64,000 nt of DNA from contig CM041548.1 in the NCBI GenBank assembly GCA_023238725.1, positions 19,179,752-19,243,751 on the forward strand, given 5' to 3'. The position numbers were made by a program, and so were the translations under genes. Position 1 is the first letter of the stretch; each line of letters begins with the position of its first letter. The DNA comes from Scortum barcoo. Lineage: Eukaryota; Chordata; Actinopteri; Centrarchiformes; Terapontidae. This document shows positions 25,501-37,838 of the stretch, in pieces. The notes below the pieces were generated by a model. The model made no database searches and had not been told where the DNA came from. It was given only the letters and a program-made list of their open reading frames with translations.

Positions 25501-28500
25501 CTTTCAATTTGATATTGCTGTAAAACACAAGGACTGTGCAGAAGTTTCTCAGTCATACCAAGACTTACATGTTCTTTTTCTTACAGCTGTTCCCCACAAG
25601 AGGAGGCCTCCACCTTTTGAGGGCTCAGGTCGTTCCTTTGAGGTGATCGCTGTCAACAAAAACGCATCAACTCCCTCACAGATCAGCTATAAGATAAGAG
25701 CTACACCAGCAGATTGTGCTTTTGGGTTCCCGCTGCTAGAAGCTGGCTTTCTACAGGTATGTAAAATCAAGATATTCAGAGCCATAAACACAGTTGGGAA
25801 AAGGGGTGAAGCTGTGGAAACCACCTTTCAGTTAATCAGATTCTCCCAAACATCTTCTTGCTTGAGCCTCAATATTTTCTAAATGGGACTATATTAACAC
25901 ATTCATGACAGGAATTGTTTATATTAGTTGAGATCCTGACTTCTTGAGGAAAGCATTGAGTGTTAAGTCAGTATTTGCCAGTGAGAGAAGGTTGGCCTCC
26001 CATTTCCTTCAGTACAGTCAGAGTCTGTTGGAGCAACAATGTGGAGGCTCTAATATGACCAACTTATCATTCTTGGGAAACCAAACCCACACAAACAAAA
26101 TGGTATTGCAAGCATATTCCAAATAATTGAATTTATTATGATAACAGGAGAGAGGAGGACTTTCCACAGGGAAAACGAGATATCAGATTTAAAGGGACAG
26201 TGTTCCTTCAGCGGGATGACTCATAAAAATAGAGGAAATGTTCCTACCTGTGGCCCTGTGATAAAATTTACCGTGCAGAGAGGCGCCACAGTGATCCTGT
26301 AAGTGTTTCGTGCCTTGACATGCTGCACAGCCATCATTTACCTAACAGATTACAGTGGACTTCTGGCACGGAAAAGTGTTACTGAGCAGTGTAGTGTCTG
26401 TTGTTTCAATTAAAACTGATCTAATCGGATATTTATCTATTGTTACTTCACACTGCTGTATTTTTAATGATTTAAAAAAAAAACTTTTATGACCTATATC
26501 AAGTTTTTTAGATTGATGTTGCTTTCCTAAAGAACTGTAAACTCAAAAATGTATCAGAAACAGGTTCTTTTCTTAACTAAGCTGAATTATTTAATGAATA
26601 TTTTTATATAAAATTCTAATAGGGACCTACTGAACTGAACAGTATTTATAGTCTAAGTTAGTTTGCAAATTCTGTAGATGATCCTTTATACGAATACAAA
26701 AAAACACAACAAGAAAGTTCATACAAAATCACTAAAAACACAGGCCAAGAGTTCTGTCCAGTTTTGGAATAAAATACCCTGTTTCAGTTGAGAAATACAT
26801 CATGGTGATGTTAAAAGCGATTGTAAGAAGAAGCTTGTGTGTTAGAAAAATGGTAGGGTCTTTTAAATCCTTTTCCGTCCTGTGCATGTCTTTAATAGGT
26901 GGTGAACAGCAGTGAGGACACAGCTGAGTTCATGGAAGGAGCAGCCACCGTCACCATCACTCGCCCTCACAGAGCCAGCCCTCCCCTGAACGGCACCTTT
27001 GATGTGGAGATGCATGGCGACCGAGCTGAAGGTACTTCAAACGGGCATGTGTAGCATTTGCATTGCACCAACTCTAACTGTCCTGACTGAATGGATGTTG
27101 TTCCACAGATAGGATCATCCAAATGGTTAAACTCCCAGTGACCCAAGGTGGACCACTGACCTTAAAACAAGTTGCCAGTTTTGCAATAGTATTGCAGGAT
27201 AGGTGTTGGCAGTTTTAAAGACTCATGAGTCATACACAGTGACTCCTCCCATGAGTTAGTGTCTTTTAAAAACATAATGTACACTGAAGCTGGAGAAATA
27301 ACTCAGTCACTGTTTTATTGAGAAAGCAAACACTGTGTCAACTAACACAGAATTTATTAAGAGGGATCTCATGTCTCATGCCAATTGAAATAATCACATC
27401 ATGACCACAAATTGCATCCATGAATTTAAATACATTACCTATAAGCTTTGTCATTTTACCAGTGTGTCTTTTCCAAAATGTGTTGGAAGTGTTGCATGTA
27501 TTTCTGCTCATGAATGTCAGCACCCAAAGGAAGAATATCCCCTTCTGTAGGACTCTGCCTTTGTCATATTGTTGAAAAAACATACATATGTAGTTTTACA
27601 GTCCATACAGGAGCACATGTACCTCAAACACCCTGCAAAGAGACAGTTTAAACATCCATATGTCTGCGTGCAGCCCTGCTTCGACACATTCAACATATGC
27701 ATCAGTTGCTTTTAGCAGCGAGGCGTCTCACGGCCAGTGCTCGTTCTCAGGTCTGTCGGTGGACATCAGTGAGGAGGACCTGAAGTACGCTCTGGAGGGG
27801 ATTGCAGGGATGGGTCAGGTCAGGGTGACAAGTCAGGGAACCTGCAGACGCCCCACGTGGAAGGTCGAGTGGCTCACTGAACCTGGAGACCAGCCTCTGA
27901 TGCAGGTCAGACCCTCATTGCATCATCATTTTACTTTAGTCAATACGTGAGCTTCTCCCAAAAACAAATCAGAGATTATTTCTTTACAGTGTCTGTTTCT
28001 GTCAGGATTGGTCTTCAATAGTTCTGCCTATTTTTTGTAACTCTATTTCTACCTTATTTCATATATTATTTATACATATATTTCATTTAATCTAATTCAT
28101 ATTTTGTACATTGCTTTCCTACACTTAATTTGAGGATAAAGGGGGAGGGTCCACTGTATAGGCTGACATGTGTTTAATTTCTGTTGTGTGTCTTTTATGA
28201 TATTAGGATAAAAATTACATTTTCAATTTAAATGATATGTATGATATTATAACAACTGTAGTACTGTAGCCTCAGCAGCAGCAGAAGTAGCACTAACAAA
28301 GGCTGAATTCAGTCACTTACAGTTCAGTCACTTACAGTTGATCTCAAGTCCTGATTGTGATTTATTCTCATTATAGGTTAACAGCTCATCGGTTATCGGC
28401 CAAAATGCAGCTGTTGTTGCCCTTGAGAGGAAAAAGGGAGGACTGTTCATGCAAGGTGTTACAGGAGATTTCTTCCGTGTGTGGGAAACCAAACCACAGG

Positions 28501-31500
28501 TACAACTGTGAAACAAAATGCCTCCAGCACATCTGGTTTAGGGTTTCAACATTATCTGTCTGTCAAATGACTGATCACTGATGATTGCTTGGTACGTCTG
28601 CTTGCTATAATTGTAGAGGAAGTCCTATTTTTGTCTGTAGTGTTGCATAACGCAGCTGTATTTGTATATTTCATGCCTCCAGGCAGGATTTAGTTCATAT
28701 GTTTGCATACTATTAAATCACTGCTTTGTACTGAAGTGACTGACAGTTACAGCCCTCTTTTATTCTTTTGTTATGACTGTTCACATGTTAGTGACTGGGT
28801 CCAACCCAGTTTGTCATTTTTTATTGTGAAACTTTGTCCTGAGCTTGACTTTTCTGAGTAGGAGTTTTATTTTGCTGTTTGCAGGTGGAGGTTTTCATCA
28901 ATGGTATTCCCTCAAAGTGCTCTGGTGACTGTGGGTTTGAATGGTCAGAGGACTCAACTCCAGTTGTGACAGGAATCAACCCATCTCAAGGTGTCCTTCT
29001 ACAATATTATTTTTATATATAATATATAGATAATATACAATATAATATCATGTCTCAAAAATGAAAACATACTCTCTAAAATGCTGCTGAAGGCTTCAGT
29101 ATCAAGAACAAATTATTTTAAATGTTTAATACTCTTATTTATTAAATACTGAATAAAAAAACATTCAACTCCAGGCTTCATGTTATATAATAATAAATGG
29201 TGATGGTGATGAATGTCGTATAGTTAAATATCTGATGATTTTCAGGATCTAACGGCCTCGGGACTCTGTTGACTGTCACTGGGACCGGCTTCAGTAGTGA
29301 CAACGCCTCCATCTTTGTGGGACAGGCCAGGTGTCACGTGGAACAGATCACCGGTAAGAGAAAGAAGTCTGGAGAAGTGAATATTGTAGCTTGTTGATAA
29401 AATGAGCGAGCTGTTTATTATGTGGAAGAAGTTTAACCAGATTCTGTCAACTGTGTTTCAGCGACCACTCAGGTGTGCCGACTGGGTGGCGCCAGTGCTG
29501 GTACCTACCTCCGTGTTAGTCAGCTTCCCCTCTCTGGGTAATTCACGTTACTCAGACGGCAACATCTTCCACTTCACCTATCAGCTCATTGTTTCCTCTT
29601 TCTCCCCACTGTCTGGAAGTGTGGCCGGTAAGACATTACTGTTATTTATCACTAAATCAGAAGCAGAATTACTTTGTCAATAATTGACCAGAGATTTGTT
29701 GCAGTGGGAACCTTAAAACACACACAGTTTCAGCAAACAGGGACTTGCATTCATGTACCTTCTTTTATTTTGTGTGTTAGGAGGCACACTGCTGACAGTG
29801 AATGGTTTCGGCTTCAGCGAGAACACCACGGTTACTGTCGGTGGTGAGGAGTGCACACTGGTTCATGCCAGTGACACTGAGCTGACATGCAGAACGCCAG
29901 CAGTAAGTGTACAGTCTGAAAACTGCTGTTTTTTATGGATGTTATTTTCCTGCATGATCTCACTACATAAACAGAAGTAGTACAGGGCATTAAGCACTTA
30001 GTATATATTTTCAATTGTTAATGAAATATCTAAAACATCAGAATGAAAAAACCTTATTTATTTTACTTGTAGGTCAACATAGGTATCACACTGATTTTGA
30101 TATTATAACGAATAAGAACGAATTACTTATCGCATGGCTGCATAAAATCAGCTAACTGACTCAGTAATGTGTAAAGTTATACAGAACTATCTTAACAATT
30201 AGCCACTGTAAGCTACTGTGTGAGTGTTTTTCTGAATATGAACTTTTCATATGTAAGTGGAAGATTTTGTTGTTTCATCTTTCAAAAGTTATAGAAATGT
30301 TTATTAAATCTTTTGAACATGACAAGGTGATAGTTTGCCTTCATTTTCCAGCCTTGCAGGGAGGCTGATCTCTGAATAAAGCATTTTATTCACTTCGCTT
30401 ACTCATTTAGTAACATAAACACTTATATTCCTGATTCCAGGGAACTGCAGGATCACAGACCATCACAGTGATGGCTGGAAACATGAGTCAGACAGCTGGC
30501 AGCTCCTTCACGTACGATAATAACCTCACACCCCAGATCACGGGCCTGAGTCCCTACACTACCACTGTGATTGGTGAGTGGTTATAAACTGTATTCATCC
30601 ATTTAATAACTTTTCAGTGGGGAAAGATGATTACAAAGCGTTGCTCACATGGGTAAACCTAGTAGAGTGCTTGGATTATGTTCTTATAAATGAAAAGTGA
30701 AGTTTAATGGGGAGGACGGATAGATATAATACATTTTTCAGTGAATTGGTTCAATGAAAACAATACTGCTGGAAGATATAGATTGTTTTCTATTTCTATT
30801 TTATTTTCTATTTTGCATTGAACATTGCCCTGCCATTTCCTATGTTATAAAAACGGACATATAAGAGGTTACTGTCAGTCAGCATAAGGGTAAGTGAGGT
30901 TAAGGGTGTGAGAATTTGTGTTTATAGATCTCCTGAAGACATCCTATACTAATCTAATTACATATGTGTCTGAAGGGATGAGAAATGATGTTCTTATATC
31001 CTTATTGTTCAGGGTTGACATACCGGGAGCTTAAAGGAGTGTGTGGCGACCTTTTGTTATCACTGTCGCCTTAATGGTTTTGTTCTTGTGTGGCATAATG
31101 TTGTCTCACAGGTTTTTTCTGTTTTTGCCCTTTACGTTCACTAAACCTTAAGAACCTGAGCTGAAGCAACTAACGTGTCCCACATAATTTTAGTAAACAA
31201 AACAGAAGCATCCACACAATAACCACACCTGTTCATCCACCGCACAATCACTGACACTTTTTGAGAACGAGGAATAAACCAGGTGACAAGTGCTAATTAT
31301 CTTGACACTTCAATGATAGAGGCTCTTTCTTGTGAAACATCTGCTGAACTTTCCTTTCTTTGTCTCCTTTTGTGTAGGACATCAAGTCCTCACCATCCAG
31401 GGTTCGAACCTGGGAGGCCAAGACAATGACAGCATTGTGTTCGTCGGCAGGAAGGAGTGCGTCACCGTTCAGTGGACGGCGACAGATATCACCTGTCTCC

Positions 31501-34500
31501 TCCCCGTGCTGCCGCCTGGCCTGTACGAAGTGGACGTGCAGGTTGGAAACAATGGCTACCCCCAGACAAGGTACAGCTACTGTGAAACACATTTGACTGA
31601 TCTTGTTGGCGATAATACATCTGTCACATACCTCCCCTGAAACGATGTTGATCATATCAGCAACTGAGAGAAGTGTCTTGCATTTTTTCTGGAACATCAA
31701 AAAGATGTCACAAGAGCTTTTGTTGCACTTTGTGTAACCGTTACATGTAACAATAGATCTGAAAATAAGCGTCTTTATCAAAGCTTTTTATGTGTCATAT
31801 TGTACAAAATGTTCCCAGATTTTCTTCTTTTCTTTTTAGATACACAAACAAAAAACAACAATCATTCATTCAACACAAGGACTCATGTGATACAAATCAA
31901 ACAATTCAAAACCTAAATAAATAAAACAAAAAGGGAGGTTAAAAACATAATAAGTGGATACATTCACACAGAAAATAATACTAACATAAGACATTTCAAG
32001 ATAGCTTTTTTATTCATTTATTTATTCATATTTTCACATTACAATCAATCATCACACTTACATAAATTCACAAAAGTCAGTTATTCAAGGAGATAATATT
32101 ATAAAATCTACTTTGCTCTTAAGTCAGAAAAGATGGAAATTTTGGGGACATAATTTGAGTCTTTTCTCTTTTTTATTTCATAGCAACGGTGTGAACACCA
32201 CCATTGAGTACATCCTGGAAATCCACAGCATATCTCCGCTGTTTGGCTCCTTCCTGGGAGGAACCAGGCTGACTGTTTCTGGATCTGGTTTTAGCACAAA
32301 CACCTCTGATAATAACGTTTCCATTGGTAAGAAACATGAGGCAGAGCTATTTCAAACCGACTTATTATCACAGGAATAGTTTCCATCAGTGTATTCCTAC
32401 TAATGTAAACATTTATCCAACAATTAGACTTTATCAGTGGAACTGGGTATCTTAGAAGTGGTTGATGGGAAACTTGGATTGGTAATCTGTTGTGATGTAA
32501 CTATAATGCAGCTATCCCAGGTTTCATCAATGATCTCACGTGTTTTGTGTTGGTTTTTGACAGGAGGAGTAGAGTGTGACGTGAAGGCCGCCTCGGAGAA
32601 TGAACTGCAGTGTGTTACGCAGTCAGAGGAGAAGACCTACGTCGTCACCAACCAGGGATCCCACTGCAGTAGGTTTACGTTTTGATCCTTTTTGCAGGTG
32701 TCAAACTAAATCTGAGTAGACTGAAACAGAGTACAAAAGAAAGAGCATCAACTCACTGAAAACCGCTGCAAGGAAGGAAGCTGTCACCTGTAGATTAAAT
32801 GAAACTGCACCTAGAAAATGCCAAAATCAGTTTGACCTCAATATTTTCAGAAGGAGAATAAGATGTTGTATATTAATATATCTGTTTTTGTATTTGCTTT
32901 GTACTTAACATTTGTCTGTGTGTGCAAGCTTATGGTCAGGGATATGCGTGGAGTCCTGCCTCACTGACGGTGTTTGTCGGAGACACAGTGATGTGGCGTT
33001 GGGAGGCGCCAGCCTTCCAGACAGTCGGGTATCGTGTCTTTAGTGTGTCCAGCCCGAGTGGCACCACCTATGAAGGAGGACCATTCAGCAGTGGAGAGAC
33101 CAAAACCGCCAAAGGTAGAATACTGAGTCACTATCCATCATCAGAAATGATCTAATTTACTATTAAAAACACTTTTTGTCGGGTGTGCTGGTGGCTCAGT
33201 CAGTACAGTGTGCGCTCATGTATGAGACTACGGCCCCGGGGTTTGATTCTGACCTGAGGCCCTTTGCTGCGTATCATCCCCTCTCTCTCTCGCCCACACT
33301 TCCTCTCTCTCTTCAGCTGTGCTGTCAATAATAAAGGCTAAATCTAACCACCAAACAACAAGGTGGCTTTTTCTTTTGAGTGTGTGATGATGATGATGAT
33401 GATGATGTGAAAAAAGATATGTGACACATAAGGAATGTGTTATGTCACAGCTGTCAACAAATGCACACCACATCCAAGAATGCTTCAGGATTTGATATAA
33501 CATGTTTAGCTCTCTCTCTCGGTCCCCTCAGGCTTCTTTGGCTATCGCTTCAATGCACCCGGTGTGTATTACTACAGCAGCGGCTACATCGACACTGACA
33601 ACACCAAGCAACTCCAGGGAGTTGTGAAAGTGGAGGCTCGGGAGGAGAAGAGCAGCAGGGTCTCTGTCAGCGTTGGAGGCGCGGAGGCCAGACATGTGGC
33701 AGGAGGTAAAAGTGTAGATGTGGATGAGATGCTCACAGCCAGCAGCTTGATCCTCCAGTAAATGTGAACATAGAACTTCAGGACGGCTATTTTAAGTTCA
33801 GTGTTTATCTTTGAATATTTTTAGACAGACACCAGAAAAACTCAGCATCCAGTTGACAACAGTGTGAAAATGATTCCACATTTTCCAGATAATAAAAGGA
33901 TTCAACTGTCCCCCTTTCAGGTTCACGTCGCGCCTCCAGATCGGCCCCAGAGTGCGTCTCCTCCCCACAATGCCAGCAGACCAACGAGACTTCAGACGGC
34001 CTTTCCTTCAGCGTCTCCGCCTGCTCCACCCCGACAGTCCACTCCATCTCTCCCAACCAGGGATCGTACCACCAGATCATCCACATTGAGGGCAGTGGCT
34101 TCAGCGACATCGCCTGCGCTAATGAGGTTAGCGGCTTTTTTATTACTTATATCTAAATGGATTTTAAACCTTAAAATGTACTGAAATGTTCTTTTGTCAG
34201 TAACAGAGAATTGAACAGTATCTATTGAGGTACTTTCTTCTTTTTGTTGTTAATGACATTTAAATAGACGTTATACAAGCTGTTATTAATTGATACCTAC
34301 TGTATACTTTTGCACCACTAACACTGAGATTTGGTGCTGGAGGGCACATACAGTAGTGTGCAATGCAACAAAAATATGATAAATTATTTGTGAAATTAGC
34401 TTATAGAGCCAGCAAAGCTCTCTGTAACCCAAGTTGCATATGTTTGTTGTAGTTTTTTGTTTGCTCTTTTAAATATTAACACTTGATGGCTCAGTTTGGA

Positions 34501-37500
34501 TCAGTATGCCCAAATGTATTTTGCAGGATAATTAGATTATTATATTGATATATTATTATATTGATTATCCTAACAAAATGTATGTAAAACAATAGCACAA
34601 TAGTGATACAACATATTAGACCTTTACAGAAATACCTTTAAAGCACTGCATCTGTAATTGACATCTGTAATTGACCAAAACAAAAACAAATTTTCCACAC
34701 ATACTTAAACTTTATACCGTCAGTTTTATAGTGTATAAAATATCACTACTCAGTGTTTCCAGATTGTAGATAAATAACTTAAAATATCTTTCTACTCCAA
34801 ATTTTTTATTGTCATTAAAAAATCCATCCTCTTTGAGTTCAGTCTTCTTAAAAAATGTGAATGTTTGTGCCGAGCTTGTTGTGACTGACTCTGTGGTCTC
34901 TGTGTCCTTTAGGTAACGGTTGGCGATCAGCCCTGTCAGGTGATCAATAGCTCTCAGTCTGACATTAACTGCCGTCTCAGCGACAACAGTGAACTCCCCA
35001 TCGGTGTCGCTCTCCCCGTGGCCGTCAGAGTCAACAACCTGGGCAGTGCCGTCATCGCCATAATGAATGAGCTAGAGCGCCGTTTCGTGGTTCTGCCTGT
35101 GGTCAACTCAGTCTCGCCCCCTGTCGGCAGCCCCACCGGCCACACACAGCTTATGATCTACGGCTCTGGCTTCTCTGAAGGAGACGTGATTGTAGCCGGC
35201 GAGCCGTGCACTGTTGTGTCTGTCAATTACACCTACATCACCTGTGACACTTCTCCTTCTCAGCCTCACATCGGCGACGTCGTCTTCCACATGGGCGCGA
35301 TCCAAAGCTCCTGTGATTCAATCTGCTCCTTCATGTACTCCTCCTCCGTCACCCCCGCTGTCACCAGCATCTCCCCCGGCAGTATCAGCGATCTAACCAC
35401 CGTCACCGTCTTTGGCTCAGGGTTTGGCAGCAGTGTGGATGACGTGGCGGTGTTTGCCGGCGCCGCAGAGCTAGAAGTCACTGCTGTGACCGATGGCAAC
35501 ATTTCAGTAAAAGTAAACGGTCTGCCTGCGGGCGACCACCCAGTCAAAGTGATTGTGAGAAGTAAAGGCCTTGCATCTGGTGCTGTCACCCTGAGCAGCC
35601 TTGCTCAAGCGACCCTCAGCCCCGAGGAGGGCAGCTTGGCAGGAGGAACCTCCCTCGTCTTCAATGGAAACGGCTTCGCTCTGGGGAACACCAGCGTGAC
35701 GGTCGGTGGCCAACCCTGCCAGATCCAGGAGGTGATGCCGGCTCAACTTCGCTGCCTGACACCTCCTCACAGCGAGGGGCTGGTGACCGTAGATATCCAG
35801 GTCTTTTCTGTGCAGTACCTTCCTCTCAACTTCACCTACTCTGTAGCCCACACTCCGGTCATCAGCTCCATCAGCCCCACTACTGGTAACTATGGTCTTT
35901 TTACATCCTGTGGTTATAGTAACACTATCCCTTAACAGACAGCAGTCTGAGTATTCATCAGGCCTTTGTTCAATTCTGTTTCAACCTTGAAAACATTTTT
36001 GAAAGCTTCAAAATTTTTATTTGTGTTAACCATTTTACAACCAGTATGACTCATATTGTCTAACAGTTCACACAGAGCAGTGAAATAGAAAAATAAAAAT
36101 AATGTTGTGTTGTGTAATGGTTTACCATGTCCCTGCTTCCCTAACTTGGTTTAGTATCACTCACTGTCAGACTAATTCCTACGTTTTGATAGCAGAGAGA
36201 GTAATATTTCTGAAGAGTCCACAATCATGACTATAATCTAAAGTATGTAACGACAGAAACTTTTATTTTCTCATTACTCATTACCCTGCCTTCCTCTCTG
36301 TTTGTTTCCCACAGGGCCGAGCGGCACAGTCATCACACTCACAGGTTCAGGATTTGGCACCGACTCTCAGCAGGTCTTGGTCACCATAAACCACGTCCCC
36401 TGCAATGTGTCCTCAGTGTCCGACACGCAGGTCCAGTGCACTGCGGGAGAAAACCCAGGGGGAGCGTACCCGGTGGTGCTGGATCACCAGGTCAAAGGTC
36501 ACGCCCAGTCAGCTGTCATGTTCACGTATGAGCTGACTCTGAGCAGCGTGCAGCCCAACGAAGGTGAGCAGAAAGACAGTCTGTGTCATTTTTACATCTT
36601 TCATAGTTAAACCAGTTTTGCTGCTGTGTTTGTTGTATGTCTTCTATATTAATGTTTAATTTGCTGCTTTGATGCCTCACAATTAATTTTTTATGTTGTC
36701 TTACTGAATCAGTTGTTAGCTACATACTATTGTACATCTGTGTTTAATTACATATTTTATATAGTTATATAATTTATATTTTAGTTCTGTGTATTATTTT
36801 ATTACTCGACTACTATGATTTCATTTTAGGTTTACTTTTTTTTTTTTGAGCATTGTTTTTTGAGGAGTCTGAGATTTGAGAATTTCATTGCCAACTTCAT
36901 GTAAATTCTTGTGCATATATGCATATACAACAAATTCTTGAAATCTTGAAATCTTCTCCCTCCTCTGTGATTCAGGCAGTTTTGGTGGCGGCGCTCTGCT
37001 GTCCGTTCAGGGTTCTGGGTTTGACCCGCATAACTCCACAGTGACGATCTGCGGAAAAGTGTGTGACGTTCACAGAGAAATGTCGACATCGAGCCGCCTG
37101 TACTGCATGTCTCCCCTCATAAACAGTAAGTTTAGTTTAGTCAAATATACTAATGTCAGGCCTCAGTTTAAATATTTTTGAATGAGAAAGATTTTGTAAT
37201 GTTATTTATTGCTCAGACAAAATAATTTACTATTTAGAAAATAAAAATGTATGTGACAGAGTGGCGTGTGTGACTTTGTTGGGGGATGTGCCACTTTTCA
37301 AAATCCAGTATTTGTCCCTCCAATTCAACAGATTAAGTTTGATTAATTCACTTAAACCTCTCCAAACATTTCCCTCTGGCTCTCCATCAATTAAAATCCA
37401 GATGAGAAAATATCTGAGTTGAAAAGAAATGTTGATGAACTCCTCTGAGCCGCCTCCAGTCATTACACTAACCCTAACCCAGATTGCTTTAAACAAAAGA

Positions 37501-37799
37501 AGAGGCCGTTCGTCGTTCTAAAAAATACTGATGGTTGTAAAGTTTAAGCGTAATTGGTAATTTGGTAATTGAAGATTTTTGGCTCCTAATCATCCTAACA
37601 AACCAGTCCTGTCTAAGTTGTCCTCTAAATGCTCATCATAGTCGCCTGTCTGTGAAGAATGTTGTCGGCCTTTCTTCGCGAAGGAAATGACAGGCATGTC
37701 AGATAAGACAATAGCTTGTCATGGACGATGAAACAGTTTAAGCTGCTTGTTATCTCTGATCACACATCTTAATTCCCTCTGTTCTTTTGTTGTTACACG

Positions 37800-37838
<39 letters not shown>

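Larger units (their letters stand above)
23242..28499 (+). other. pkhd1l1: pkhd1l1 exons 16-26: unique region between PA14 and the second IPT array
   Basis: Exons: 23242-23377, 23693-23836, 24048-24202, 24509-24619, 24723-24854, 25087-25211, 25288-25451, 25587-25756, 26899-27031, 27751-27905 and 28377-28499, encoding about residues 502-1017. The region matches the corresponding part of human PKHD1L1 through landmarks such as ALNGLWSIKPDTVQV, LCFAYMGML, FYVDAVYIGQ and YALEGIAGMGQVRVTSQGTC. It contains two similar segments (near LNGLWSIKPDTVQV and near YALEGIAGMGQVRV), suggesting an internal repeat. No named domain is assigned. Confidence 0.9.
28885..32668 (+). other. pkhd1l1: pkhd1l1 exons 27-34: IPT 4-7
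   Basis: Exons: 28885-28990, 29246-29353, 29462-29627, 29781-29902, 30441-30573, 31378-31570, 32184-32326 and 32564-32668, encoding about residues 1018-1375. IPT 4 opens TPVVTGINPSQG, IPT 5 carries PLSGSVAGGTLLTVNGFGF, IPT 6 carries GHQVLTIQGSNLGGQ and IPT 7 carries PLFGSFLGGTRLTVSGSGF. Exon 29 is 166 bp where phase continuity demands 165. It holds the single extra base discussed at 29527-29530. Confidence 0.9.
32929..33705 (+). other. pkhd1l1: pkhd1l1 exons 35-36: cupredoxin-like domain
   Basis: Exons 32929-33114 and 33532-33705, encoding about residues 1376-1495. The pattern GYAWSPASLTVFVGDTVMW followed by YRVFSVSSP and FGYRFNAPGVYYYSSGYID is that of a plastocyanin/azurin-like fold. The expected copper-ligand Cys and His around the YYYSSGYID strand are absent, so copper binding is unlikely. 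Human PKHD1L1 shows the same loss. Confidence 0.8.

Noticed and set aside
26130..26300. A possible extra pkhd1l1 exon in intron 23
   Set aside because: Exons 23 and 24 already cover the human sequence continuously with matching phase, and no pair of splice sites here keeps the frame.
27710..27750. Earlier acceptor AGs for pkhd1l1 exon 25 (27715, 27718)
   Set aside because: They give the wrong phase relative to exon 24. The AG at 27749-27750 keeps the frame and starts at the same residue as the human exon.
29538..29556. An 18-bp GT...AG stretch in exon 29 that could be read as a tiny intron
   Set aside because: It is far below any plausible intron size, and because it is a multiple of three its removal would not correct the frame difference.
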